From Prevotella sp. (GTDB lineage Bacteria; Bacteroidota; Bacteroidia; Bacteroidales; Bacteroidaceae), in contig JAFZIY010000031.1 in assembly GCA_017554105.1 (NCBI GenBank), positions 124,001 to 188,000 on the forward strand: 64,000 nt of DNA, given 5' to 3'. Below the pieces are notes generated by a model, which saw only the letters and a program-made list of their open reading frames with translations, had not been told where the DNA came from and did no database searches. This document shows positions 25,594 through 33,505 of this stretch, piece by piece (position 1 is the stretch's first letter; each line of letters starts with the position of its first letter). The translations under genes and the position numbers were made by a program.

Positions 25594-26562
25594 TTATTTG
25601 ACTCTCAGATGCGTACTGCCATCCGGCATACTCGCTGGAACAGTAACATTAGGATTGGCAATCTTACTGGTAAAGATGGCTATTTCCTCTTCTACCGCAC
25701 CGTCTCCTGCATTACTCTTAAGAGGATGACCTTTAGGAAGGATATAGTCGCCAACGATTGTGTAGTGGTTAGTGGTACATGTCTTACCCTTCTTCATGTC
25801 TGTCCTATTGCTGTCGTATGTCAAGTGACCAACCTCTACGTTCGGCTTGATGAGTTTGTTGATAGGAACATTCATATTGAACTGCAGGAAAGCAGGAATA
25901 TTTATGTCACACTTTGAACGTACTGTCGGGATACTCTCCTGAAATACCCAGTCATAGAGATATGCGGGACGTGGGCTTGTGATGTTGTACTGGTATTCAA
26001 TGATACTGCCAGGCTGAACATCGGGTACCACCACATGTATCACCATATAGTTGTCATCTACACGCTCCTTGACAAAAGACTCAGTAGGAATGTTCTTTTT
26101 CTCCACCTTGCCCTTCTCGTTCTTCGTGAAGACTCTGACCTTCAGGTCCTCAATCTGGTCAGTAACGATAAGTTTCTTGTCATTGAGGTCGAAGTAGGTT
26201 ATGTCGATATTGGCGTGCTTGGCACCTTCAGGCTTCAGGATCTTGGTACGCAGCCTGAACTCGTATTTAACCAGGATATTTCCGTCATCAACCTGATTCT
26301 TACCGAAATCATCAATGTTCTCCGGACCAAGTTCAGAGAAAGCCTGGTTGCTGTTGGCCACCTGGTCAGAAAGCTGATAAGTAACATTCATCGTCTTGCA
26401 AAGGATGATGGCATCAGCATCAACAGCATCACCCCAGCCGACATAGTCCCATTCCATATTCGACGGCTTGCCGAATTTCTCATTAGGCAACTGTGCATTC
26501 GCAATGCTTGCGCAAGCCAGAAAAGCTACCGATAATAATAATTTCCTAAAAGAAGATTTCAT
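25594..26562 (-). CDS. DUF3857 domain protein, short form
   Basis: 322 residues with a signal peptide (cleavage near ANAQ, residue 23). Residues 50-270 match what I know of DUF3857 (LVKYEFRLRTKIL; VPDVQPGSIIEYQYNI; YLYDWVFQESIPTVRSKCDINIPAFLQF). Most such proteins continue into a transglutaminase-like domain and reach 600 residues or more; this one stops after an acidic linker (SNAGDGAVEEEIA), so the transglutaminase part is missing. Either it is a genuine short form or a truncated relative. Exported, role unknown. Confidence 0.65.
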   Translation of the reverse strand: MKSSFRKLLLSVAFLACASIANAQLPNEKFGKPSNMEWDYVGWGDAVDADAIILCKTMNVTYQLSDQVANSNQAFSELGPENIDDFGKNQVDDGNILVKYEFRLRTKILKPEGAKHANIDITYFDLNDKKLIVTDQIEDLKVRVFTKNEKGKVEKKNIPTESFVKERVDDNYMVIHVVVPDVQPGSIIEYQYNITSPRPAYLYDWVFQESIPTVRSKCDINIPAFLQFNMNVPINKLIKPNVEVGHLTYDSNRTDMKKGKTCTTNHYTIVGDYILPKGHPLKSNAGDGAVEEEIAIFTSKIANPNVTVPASMPDGSTHLRVK

Positions 26563-26657
26563 GTTTTTCTATTTTTAATTTATTGATTTATTTCTCGCAG
26601 GAGTTTTTGTCCTTTATGACGCAAAAACCAAACTATAGTTTAATCTCCGTTATCGCC

Positions 26658-27494
26658 TTACATAAAGCGCTTGGACTTTAGCCACTGAAGCATCTGACGG
26701 CTCCACGACTCTGTTGTCGTCTCACCGGTTTCTGGCATTAATTCATAAGGGCCTGTGCCGTCGCCATAGATATGCATCTCAGCATTTGCACCTGCCTTCT
26801 TCCATTCCATGAACAGGGCGACAAGTCCCGCAGCCACATTGGGATGGTCGGCACGCGTCATGATAAGCAAAGGAGGTGCGTCGGCAGGCACGGTGACAGG
26901 CATCAATGACGGACCGAAATTGGTACAGAGGAAGTTGGGACGCTCCATCTTGGTTGCCGACATCGTGGCAGCGATAGCCACACCGCCACCGGCAGAGAAA
27001 CCCAGGAATCCTATCTTGTCTGCACTGATATTCCACTCCGCTGCATGCTCCCTCACCATACGTATTGCTGCTTGTGCATCCAGCGTGGCAAGACGTATTA
27101 TAGAGTCGCCATAGGCATTATGCATAGGGTTGGCATCGGCCTGCGGAAATTGGTCGGGATGAGTGACGTCAACCATCGGAGGCATTTTCATACCCTGTGG
27201 CATGGGAGCCTTGTTCAGATGATAGCGCAATCCTATTGCGGCAATACCATGCTCATTAAGAAAAGAGGCCATCCTCACAACATCGCTCTCCCATGACAGC
27301 CATCTCATGGCACCTCCCGGACATAGCACCACGGCACAGCCGTTTGCCTTTTCCGGTTTCGGCAGATAAACCTCGATGGCCGGCCTGTCCTTCTCGTCTG
27401 CCGAGGGGTCGCCAGTTGGCAGATAATATAATGTTTGTGCCGAAACCGACACAGACACCAGCAACATGCAGAACAATACCAATCTCTTCATCAT
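26658..27494 (-). CDS. Secreted alpha/beta-hydrolase esterase
   Basis: 278 residues with a signal peptide ending near VSAQ (20). Oxyanion region VLCPGGAMRW near residue 55; nucleophile Ser in GFLGFSAGGGVA near 160; Asp in TRADHPN near 212 and a late residue in the GTGPYELMPE segment, where the usual catalytic His is not obvious. It belongs to the BD-FAE/carbohydrate-esterase-like group that removes acetyl or aromatic groups from hemicellulose, which fits the nearby GH genes. Inference from fold and context only. Confidence 0.7.
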   Translation of the reverse strand: MMKRLVLFCMLLVSVSVSAQTLYYLPTGDPSADEKDRPAIEVYLPKPEKANGCAVVLCPGGAMRWLSWESDVVRMASFLNEHGIAAIGLRYHLNKAPMPQGMKMPPMVDVTHPDQFPQADANPMHNAYGDSIIRLATLDAQAAIRMVREHAAEWNISADKIGFLGFSAGGGVAIAATMSATKMERPNFLCTNFGPSLMPVTVPADAPPLLIMTRADHPNVAAGLVALFMEWKKAGANAEMHIYGDGTGPYELMPETGETTTESWSRQMLQWLKSKRFM

Positions 27495-27676
27495 AATCTC
27501 TATTTTCAGTCGTATAAACGCACCTGCAAAAGGTCGTACAGAAAGGAGTTATTCAATACTCGCCACAAAAATAATAAAAAATCATATATAATGAATATTT
27601 TGCATCCAGAATTTAATGACATATATATAATTAGTCTCTATTTGAGGACAAACTACGTCTATTTTTAGTCACAAAA

Positions 27677-30058
27677 TTAGAACTCATATCCGAGGTTCAG
27701 GTAAAAGTACGGTTCCTTTGTGTGGTTGCTATAGCCAAGGGTGGCACCGACAGGACCGAATATGGTATTATAGTAATATGCGCCCTGAACTCCCAAAATG
27801 GTGCGGTGGTCGAAGATTTCCTTCATCTTGGGGGCTTGCTGTGCACCTGCCACACGGAGCAGCACATAACTGTTGCCACCGATGCGCTGCTGTGCTTGTA
27901 GTTGAGCTGCTATGAACTGGTGGTCGATGTATTCCATGTGTCCCATGCCGGCAAAAGGCATCTGCTGCTCTACATAGTGATTGAACCAGTCGCCGCCGAT
28001 AGTGTTTCCGAAGACAGCGGGGACGACGGATCCGAAGAGCAGACGACCGTAAACCATCGGCTGCAGGGTGAAACGACTGTTGAGGGAGAACGACATGCGC
28101 CAATCGGCACGGACCTCGCTCATTCCCGTCTTTTTCCCCAGTTTGGTTCCGTCATCTACATAGTAGTTGAGTTTTGAAAAGTCACTGGTCACATAGGCAT
28201 ACTCCGCATTGAAACGGGCACCGCGAGTGGGAAAATACCAATTATCCTCACTATTGTAGCTAAGTCGGGCATGGTAACTGAAAAAATGCTCGTTTTTTAG
28301 TTGCACATGTTTCGCCGTTTCCGAACCTAGCTTGTTACGGTAGTGCATATAGTCCCATCGTAGACCCATCTGCAGGTCGAAGTGTTGCAGAGTGAAATTG
28401 ATTGGCAAGAACTCTGCTTGATACTGATTATACCGTATATTATAGTCGAGGTCGCCGTTGGTGTAAATATCAACGTCGTTGCGGCGGAAAGTATAGCTTA
28501 GCTTGGGACGGGTGAAACTGCGGGGATGCACAGTAATTTCTCCGCGTGCCATCATACGTTTGCCAAGCCGCACCGTGATTTCAGTATTGACAGGTATGGC
28601 GGTCTTCAGCGGTATGTCGAGTCCCAACTGCAAGGCGGCATATTCCTCCGTGTCGAAACGCACGCCGCCATACAACTGCATCGACTTACGGTCGCCTGCC
28701 GAGAGGATGACACGCACACCGTCGGCCTCTTTCCACTCTCTATCGACCCTATCAAAGATGCCGTGAGTTCTTAATTCAGGTCTAGCCAGTTTCACCGGTA
28801 TTAAACGACATTCTGCGGTCTGGTAGAACAAATCCATGCGCATAGAGGTGGTAATTTCCTGCATCAGGGTGGCATCGATATATTCATCTCCAAGTAACTC
28901 AAAAGTAGTGACTGGCTTGGCCTTCAAGTGAAACTTCTGGCGAAGAAAACTCTCGTCCTGCGGTGTCATGTTCTCAAAGACGTACTCTATGACGCGATGC
29001 TTCTCTGTCATGATATTGGGACGTAGCGGATGCAGAATGACAGGTTCGTACGAATCGTCAATACCGATGCGCTTCTTCAGGGCGATGATTTCATCCCAGT
29101 GACGCATTGCCTCTTCCTCACCATAGCGAATCAGCGAATCGATGGCCTCTGCTGTAAAGCTGGCGGTGGAATAATCATGAGGATCCACATTCATCCAAAG
29201 GTCGGTGATGGCCTTGTTTTCCTCGTACTTGTTCACACAGTTCACATCGATTATCTGACCGACAATGCTCATGGTGCCCCCAATGTCCTCTACCGTCTTC
29301 TGTTTGCCCGACAGCGTGATGCCGATTACGATATCGGCACCCATCTCGCGAGCCACATCGACAGGGAAGTTGTTCTTCATACCACCATCGACCAGCACCA
29401 TATCGTTGATTCTGACGGGCGAGAAAGCGGCGGGGATGGCCATTGAAGCGCGCATGGCCTGTGGCAGTCGTCCTTTGTGGAACACCACCTCACTGTTGTC
29501 CATGATGTTCGTAGCCACACAAGCGAATGGAATGGGTAGGTCGTCGGTGAAATTGAGCGAATCGGTAAATCCCACACAGAGTTGGTTGAACAACTCGGCC
29601 AGGTTCTTGCCCTTTATGAGACCTCCTGCATTCGGGTCGCGCTTGCCGAAGGTCAGGCCTGTCTTAAACAGATAGGTGTTCTGCTTCTTGCGGTCGCTAA
29701 GACTCTGGCGGTGCAAGTCCTCCTTGTCGGTGATGACGTAGGTCCAGTCCTGCGCCCTGACCATAGAGTCGAGTGAATTGGCATTGTAACCGATGGAGTA
29801 TAGTCCGCCAACGATGCTTCCTATCGACGTGCCGGTGACAATATCGATGGGGATGCCGGCCTTCTCCAACACTTTTAGCACACCTATGTGTGCCATGCCC
29901 TTCGCTCCACCACCGCTCAGCACAACGGCCACTTTCTTCCTGTTAGCATCTATACTGTCTTTTTGAGCCGTTATAGGTAAAAGGGTAAAAAGATAAAAAA
30001 ACAAGAGAACTAATACCTTGTCTCTTTGCCTCATTTGAATTATATTTTTTCGTATCAT
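27677..30058 (-). CDS. Patatin-like phospholipase with outer-membrane beta-barrel (type Vd autotransporter)
   Basis: About 793 residues. The ATG at 30097 overlaps the promoter -7 box (30095-30102) and cannot be the start; the ATG at 30058, preceded by AAAGAGAAAGC, is preferred. A signal peptide ends near PITAQ. The patatin domain (30-300 of the mature region) has the oxyanion loop GGGAKGMAHIG, nucleophile Ser in GTSIGS and the catalytic Asp in DGGMKNNFP. A POTRA-like segment and a 16-strand-type barrel of the BamA/TamA superfamily follow, ending in FYLNLGYEF with terminal Phe. This is the architecture of PlpD-type secreted phospholipases: the lipase is carried to the surface by its own barrel. 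It has a single gene unit. Confidence 0.88.
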   Translation of the reverse strand: MIRKNIIQMRQRDKVLVLLFFYLFTLLPITAQKDSIDANRKKVAVVLSGGGAKGMAHIGVLKVLEKAGIPIDIVTGTSIGSIVGGLYSIGYNANSLDSMVRAQDWTYVITDKEDLHRQSLSDRKKQNTYLFKTGLTFGKRDPNAGGLIKGKNLAELFNQLCVGFTDSLNFTDDLPIPFACVATNIMDNSEVVFHKGRLPQAMRASMAIPAAFSPVRINDMVLVDGGMKNNFPVDVAREMGADIVIGITLSGKQKTVEDIGGTMSIVGQIIDVNCVNKYEENKAITDLWMNVDPHDYSTASFTAEAIDSLIRYGEEEAMRHWDEIIALKKRIGIDDSYEPVILHPLRPNIMTEKHRVIEYVFENMTPQDESFLRQKFHLKAKPVTTFELLGDEYIDATLMQEITTSMRMDLFYQTAECRLIPVKLARPELRTHGIFDRVDREWKEADGVRVILSAGDRKSMQLYGGVRFDTEEYAALQLGLDIPLKTAIPVNTEITVRLGKRMMARGEITVHPRSFTRPKLSYTFRRNDVDIYTNGDLDYNIRYNQYQAEFLPINFTLQHFDLQMGLRWDYMHYRNKLGSETAKHVQLKNEHFFSYHARLSYNSEDNWYFPTRGARFNAEYAYVTSDFSKLNYYVDDGTKLGKKTGMSEVRADWRMSFSLNSRFTLQPMVYGRLLFGSVVPAVFGNTIGGDWFNHYVEQQMPFAGMGHMEYIDHQFIAAQLQAQQRIGGNSYVLLRVAGAQQAPKMKEIFDHRTILGVQGAYYYNTIFGPVGATLGYSNHTKEPYFYLNLGYEF

Positions 30059-30094
30059 TGCTTTCTCTTTCATGTAAGTTTGTATCACCGAGTA

Positions 30095-30102
30095 CAAAGA
30101 TA
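30095..30102 (-). promoter_or_regulatory. -7 box of the patatin gene
   Basis: TATCTTTG on the minus strand; it decides the start codon of the patatin gene because an in-frame ATG (30097) lies inside it. Confidence 0.65.
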
Positions 30103-30287
30103 CAGTTTTTTTCTATATAGCAGTTATTTTTGCTGTTTTTTTTGATTCTTCGGTATTAAAACACACCTTGTACCCAGCAAATATATCGAGTTCTGCGACC
30201 GTGACGAGCGGGTGGATGGAACGGAATTGTGACACTTCCAACAAAATAATTGACACAATGAGGAACGGATTTCTGATTTATTATTTG

Positions 30288-30295
30288 TATTTTTG
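30288..30295 (+). promoter_or_regulatory. -7 box of the GH8 gene
   Basis: TATTTTTG fits TAnnTTTG, 46 bp before ATG 30342. No good -33 TTG; the upstream 150 bp shows no other gene. Confidence 0.5.
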
Positions 30296-30341
30296 CAACC
30301 GAATTCCACTTTCAACGCAGAATTATTAAAGTAAAAAGAAT

Positions 30342-31751
30342 ATGAAAAGAATTATCATTGCCTGTATTATAGGGTGCTGCGCAATGGCAGCCCAGGCGGA
30401 GAACACTAACATTACAACTGTCAACGACAACGTGCAGACTCTCTCACAGCCTAACGTGCGTAATGTGTTGGTAGAACTGGGATATTCGCCATCTGACGTA
30501 AAAGCAAAACTCGAAGAGGTGTTCAACGATGTATTCTATGGACCCAACAAGGTATATTTCGAGGTGGGCGACACCATGGGCTATGTCAGCGACATCAAGA
30601 ACCATGACGTGCGCACTGAAGGAATGTCATACGGTATGATGATTGCCGTGCAGTTGGACAAGAAAGACATCTTCGACCGTCTGTGGCGATGGGCAAAGAA
30701 ATACATGCAGCATCAGGATGGCATCCGCGAAGGCTATTTCGCATGGAGTTGCAAGACCGACGGCACCCGCAACTCTCCAGGCGCAGCCTCTGACGGAGAG
30801 TTGTATTTCATCACAGCACTTATCTTTGCTTCCAACCAGTGGGGCAATGCCAGCGGCATCAACTACAAGGCCGAGGCACAGCACATCCTGAACTGCATAC
30901 AGCCTAAAGAATATAAGCCCGAGCCCCGTCCCGCAGGATTCGGCGGCTTCGGAGGTTTCGGTGGTTTCGGTGGACAACAAGCATCCAACAACCAACAGCA
31001 AGCACCAACCACCCAGAAGATGTACCTCATCGACCCTGAGACGAAACTCATCACCTTCACGCCTGACGGTTTCGGCCAACGCTTCACCGACCCCAGTTAC
31101 CACATTCCTGCATTCTACGAGGTATGGGCGAAGTGGGCTGATGATGGTCGCAGCGACTTTTGGATGGAGTGTGCCCAGAAGAGCCGCGAGTTTCTGCATA
31201 AGTGCATCAACGAGAAGACTGGCCTGAACGGCGACCAGTGCCAGTTCGACGGCTCTGAGATGCAGATGCCACGTTTCCCAGGTATGCCGCAGCGTCCTGA
31301 GGGCGCTCCACGTCGTAATGGCAACAACAATTTCCGCTACGACTCATGGCGCGTGCCCATGAACATCACCCTCGACTATGAATGGAGCGGTGCCGACAAA
31401 GAGTGGCAGGAGCAGTATGGCGAGCGAATACAAAACTTCTTCTTCTCCCAAGGCATCAATGACTTTGTCGACCAGTATCGGGTGGACGGATCATTGCCCG
31501 AGGGGAATGAGATACTGCCTGCAGGCAACTATCCCAGGACTCTACGTCACAGCATCGGTCTCGTAGCAACCACCGCAGCCGCCTCTGCCATGTGTCATCA
31601 CGAGAAGCGCAAGGAATTTGTCGATGCCCTGTGGAACATGAAGCACGAGCCGTTCGCCGATGGCTACTTCGATGCCTATTACGACGGTCTGCTGCGCCTC
31701 TTTGCCTTCATGCATCTCAGCGGAAATTACAAGGTCATCGAGCCTAAATAA
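30342..31751 (+). CDS. GH8 reducing-end xylose-releasing exo-oligoxylanase (Rex-like)
   Basis: 469 residues with a signal peptide ending near AAQA (19). GH8 catalytic region: general acid Glu in DVRTEGMSYGMM near residue 92, Asp in GAASDGELYFITAL near 152, and YDSWRVPMNITLDY near 338. The enzyme releases xylose from the reducing end of xylo-oligosaccharides. Compared with known Rex enzymes, it carries two low-complexity inserts: Gly/Phe- and Gln-rich at 207-225 (repeated GGF) and Pro/Arg-rich at 303-325. A 22-bp repeat array follows 20 bp after the stop. Confidence 0.87.
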   Translation: MKRIIIACIIGCCAMAAQAENTNITTVNDNVQTLSQPNVRNVLVELGYSPSDVKAKLEEVFNDVFYGPNKVYFEVGDTMGYVSDIKNHDVRTEGMSYGMMIAVQLDKKDIFDRLWRWAKKYMQHQDGIREGYFAWSCKTDGTRNSPGAASDGELYFITALIFASNQWGNASGINYKAEAQHILNCIQPKEYKPEPRPAGFGGFGGFGGFGGQQASNNQQQAPTTQKMYLIDPETKLITFTPDGFGQRFTDPSYHIPAFYEVWAKWADDGRSDFWMECAQKSREFLHKCINEKTGLNGDQCQFDGSEMQMPRFPGMPQRPEGAPRRNGNNNFRYDSWRVPMNITLDYEWSGADKEWQEQYGERIQNFFFSQGINDFVDQYRVDGSLPEGNEILPAGNYPRTLRHSIGLVATTAAASAMCHHEKRKEFVDALWNMKHEPFADGYFDAYYDGLLRLFAFMHLSGNYKVIEPK

Positions 31752-31772
31752 CAACAAGCTTACATATAAGAG

Positions 31773-31896
31773 ATATCGAATCGCGGAACAATGTTATTAA
31801 CTTTGTTCAACAATGTTATTAACTTTGTTCAACAATCTTATTAACTTTGTTCAACAATCTTATTAACTTTGTTGAACTATCTTAATAACTTTGTTC
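31773..31896. repeat. Array of five 22-bp units (AACAATnTTATTAACTTTGTT type) with leader
   Basis: Units start at 31787, 31809, 31831, 31853 and 31875, each 22 bp and each nearly palindromic (AACAA...TTGTT around GTTATTAAC). The 12-mer ATATCGAATCGC stands just before the first unit (31773-31784); the same 12-mer stands just before the array at 60876 (60860-60871). The outer ends CGCGGAAC/GTTCCGTG are roughly complementary. It follows the GH8 gene and closes the left side of the aryl-polyene cluster. Confidence 0.9.
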
Positions 31897-31929
31897 CGTG
31901 TTTTATGTGCTTATGTCAACAAACCTATC

Positions 31930-33270
31930 CTATTCTGAAATCGTAGAACTCAAGTCAATATAGGATTTCCTATCTATTTTACCGTTGAAGGTCCTTTTAA
32001 CGCTTTCTACCTTCTCATAGAGCATTGGCACCTTATATTGTTCAAGTCTTGACTTAAGGAATAGGGCCAACGAGCGTTTGTTTATGCTTATCCCTTCATT
32101 TTCCACATATAACAGTTTAAGTGCCGAGCCTGTAATAGGATGACTAACAGATATACATATGCAATCAGAAATGCCTGGATAAGAAAGTACAGCATTTTCC
32201 ACTTCCAAAGGGGCGACCTTAAATCCACCGACATTGATGACGTCATCTTCTCTTCCCAACAGATGCAGCATGCCTTCTTCGTCAAGGACACCCATGTCTG
32301 AAGTATATACGGTTCCGGCCTTCAGAACTGAGGAAGTCCTTTCCGAATCACCAACATATCCCGTCATGATTGTTTTACCCTTACATGCAATCAGTCCTTG
32401 GTCCGTAATGATTACCTTTGAGTGCTTCATAGGTTTCCCCAGACATCCCGCAATGCATCTCCCGTCATTATAATTATAGGTACAGATAATTCCCGTTTCT
32501 GTAGAGGCGTAGGTATTATACAAACGGCTATTCGGCAATAACTTGCATAATGCTTCCATGTCTGCCTGGGAGATTGCTGCGGCACCCGTCTCAATGAAGT
32601 CAATCTTGTCTTTTAGGAGTGCCAGTCTTTCAGCACAGAACAGCAGTAGGATTCTGATATTTGCCGGAACCAAGAATGTAGCCATCTTGGGGGAAGGGTA
32701 ATCGAAAGCCTCAAGGAATTTGTTCATGTCCTTCATTCCATCAACGATAATGAGCGTAGCGCCCAACATGATAACCGGATATATCTTCGAAAGACTTCCT
32801 ATATGATTAAGCGGGCCATTAACCACAAAGGCCAAATCATGACTGAAGCCTTGTCCGTCAATCAGATTCTCCGCATCAGCAATAATCGCACTATGACTGA
32901 TCATGACTCCCTTCGACATTCCTGTCGTTCCTGTCGTATATAGAATGTCGGCTGTGTCCTCTGGAACGGCATGCGGTTCCAACTCTTTTGCTATCTTGTT
33001 GAACGTCTCTTCCGGCATATTCTGCTCCAAAGGGGTGACAACACACCCTAACTTATGTAAGGCAAAATAAGTAACCAAGTAGTCTATGGTCGGCAATGCA
33101 CGTAAGCAGACGATATGTCCCTTTTGAGGGTATGACGTTCTTAGTTCTTCCATCCGGGAAACTACTCTGTCGTACAACTCTGCATAGGTACACTGCTCTT
33201 GCCCACAGACCATTGCGGTCTTGTGAGGATATCGTCTGGCGTTGCTCTCAAGATAGTCTTCTAAATGCAT
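31930..33270 (-). CDS. AMP-forming acyl/aryl ligase of the aryl-polyene cluster
   Basis: 446 residues, an ANL-superfamily enzyme. Phosphate loop YTTGTTGMSKGV near residue 112; A5-like YASTETG near 255; the hinge region GREDDVINVGGFKVAPLEVE near 340-360, with catalytic Lys expected near the end in NGKIDR. At 446 residues it is shorter than typical CoA ligases, as is usual for the polyene-cluster ligases. It should activate the aryl starter acid (for example a hydroxybenzoate or hydroxycinnamate; inference) and load it on an acyl carrier protein; the ACP gene at 33278 lies next to it. Last gene of the cluster. Confidence 0.85.
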   Translation of the reverse strand: MHLEDYLESNARRYPHKTAMVCGQEQCTYAELYDRVVSRMEELRTSYPQKGHIVCLRALPTIDYLVTYFALHKLGCVVTPLEQNMPEETFNKIAKELEPHAVPEDTADILYTTGTTGMSKGVMISHSAIIADAENLIDGQGFSHDLAFVVNGPLNHIGSLSKIYPVIMLGATLIIVDGMKDMNKFLEAFDYPSPKMATFLVPANIRILLLFCAERLALLKDKIDFIETGAAAISQADMEALCKLLPNSRLYNTYASTETGIICTYNYNDGRCIAGCLGKPMKHSKVIITDQGLIACKGKTIMTGYVGDSERTSSVLKAGTVYTSDMGVLDEEGMLHLLGREDDVINVGGFKVAPLEVENAVLSYPGISDCICISVSHPITGSALKLLYVENEGISINKRSLALFLKSRLEQYKVPMLYEKVESVKRTFNGKIDRKSYIDLSSTISE

Positions 33271-33277
33271 AGTTGCT

Positions 33278-33505
33278 TTATTTTTCAGATAGTTTCTTTT
33301 CTACTAAGGATACAATGCTGTCCAGTGTCTTTAAGTTCTTAGGGGTTGCATCCGTTGACTCCATCTTTATACCAAACTCATCTGACAAAAGCATGAGAAT
33401 GGTAGTGACACCCAAAGAATCCAGTTCACTAAACAGGAACTCTGAATCAAAATCCACCAAAGGCAGTGCGTCCTCTAATAAGTTTCTTATTTTCTCTTTC
33501 ATCAT
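33278..33505 (-). CDS. Acyl carrier protein (third in the cluster)
   Basis: 75 residues with the phosphopantetheine site ELDSLGVTT near residue 29; four-helix ACP pattern. It overlaps the RND gene by 4 bp upstream and lies 8 bp from the ligase, so it is probably the ligase's partner that carries the aryl starter (inference). Confidence 0.85.
   Translation of the reverse strand: MMKEKIRNLLEDALPLVDFDSEFLFSELDSLGVTTILMLLSDEFGIKMESTDATPKNLKTLDSIVSLVEKKLSEK

Noticed and set aside
25327..25917. Plus-strand frame of 196 residues upstream of the DUF3857 gene's end
   Set aside because: It crosses a promoter and a terminator hairpin, is antisense to DUF3857 and has no protein-like features.
11127..31751. 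Polysaccharide utilisation locus
   Set aside because: GH2, GH51 and GH8 genes are far apart and separately transcribed; no SusC/SusD pair or hybrid regulator is in the window.
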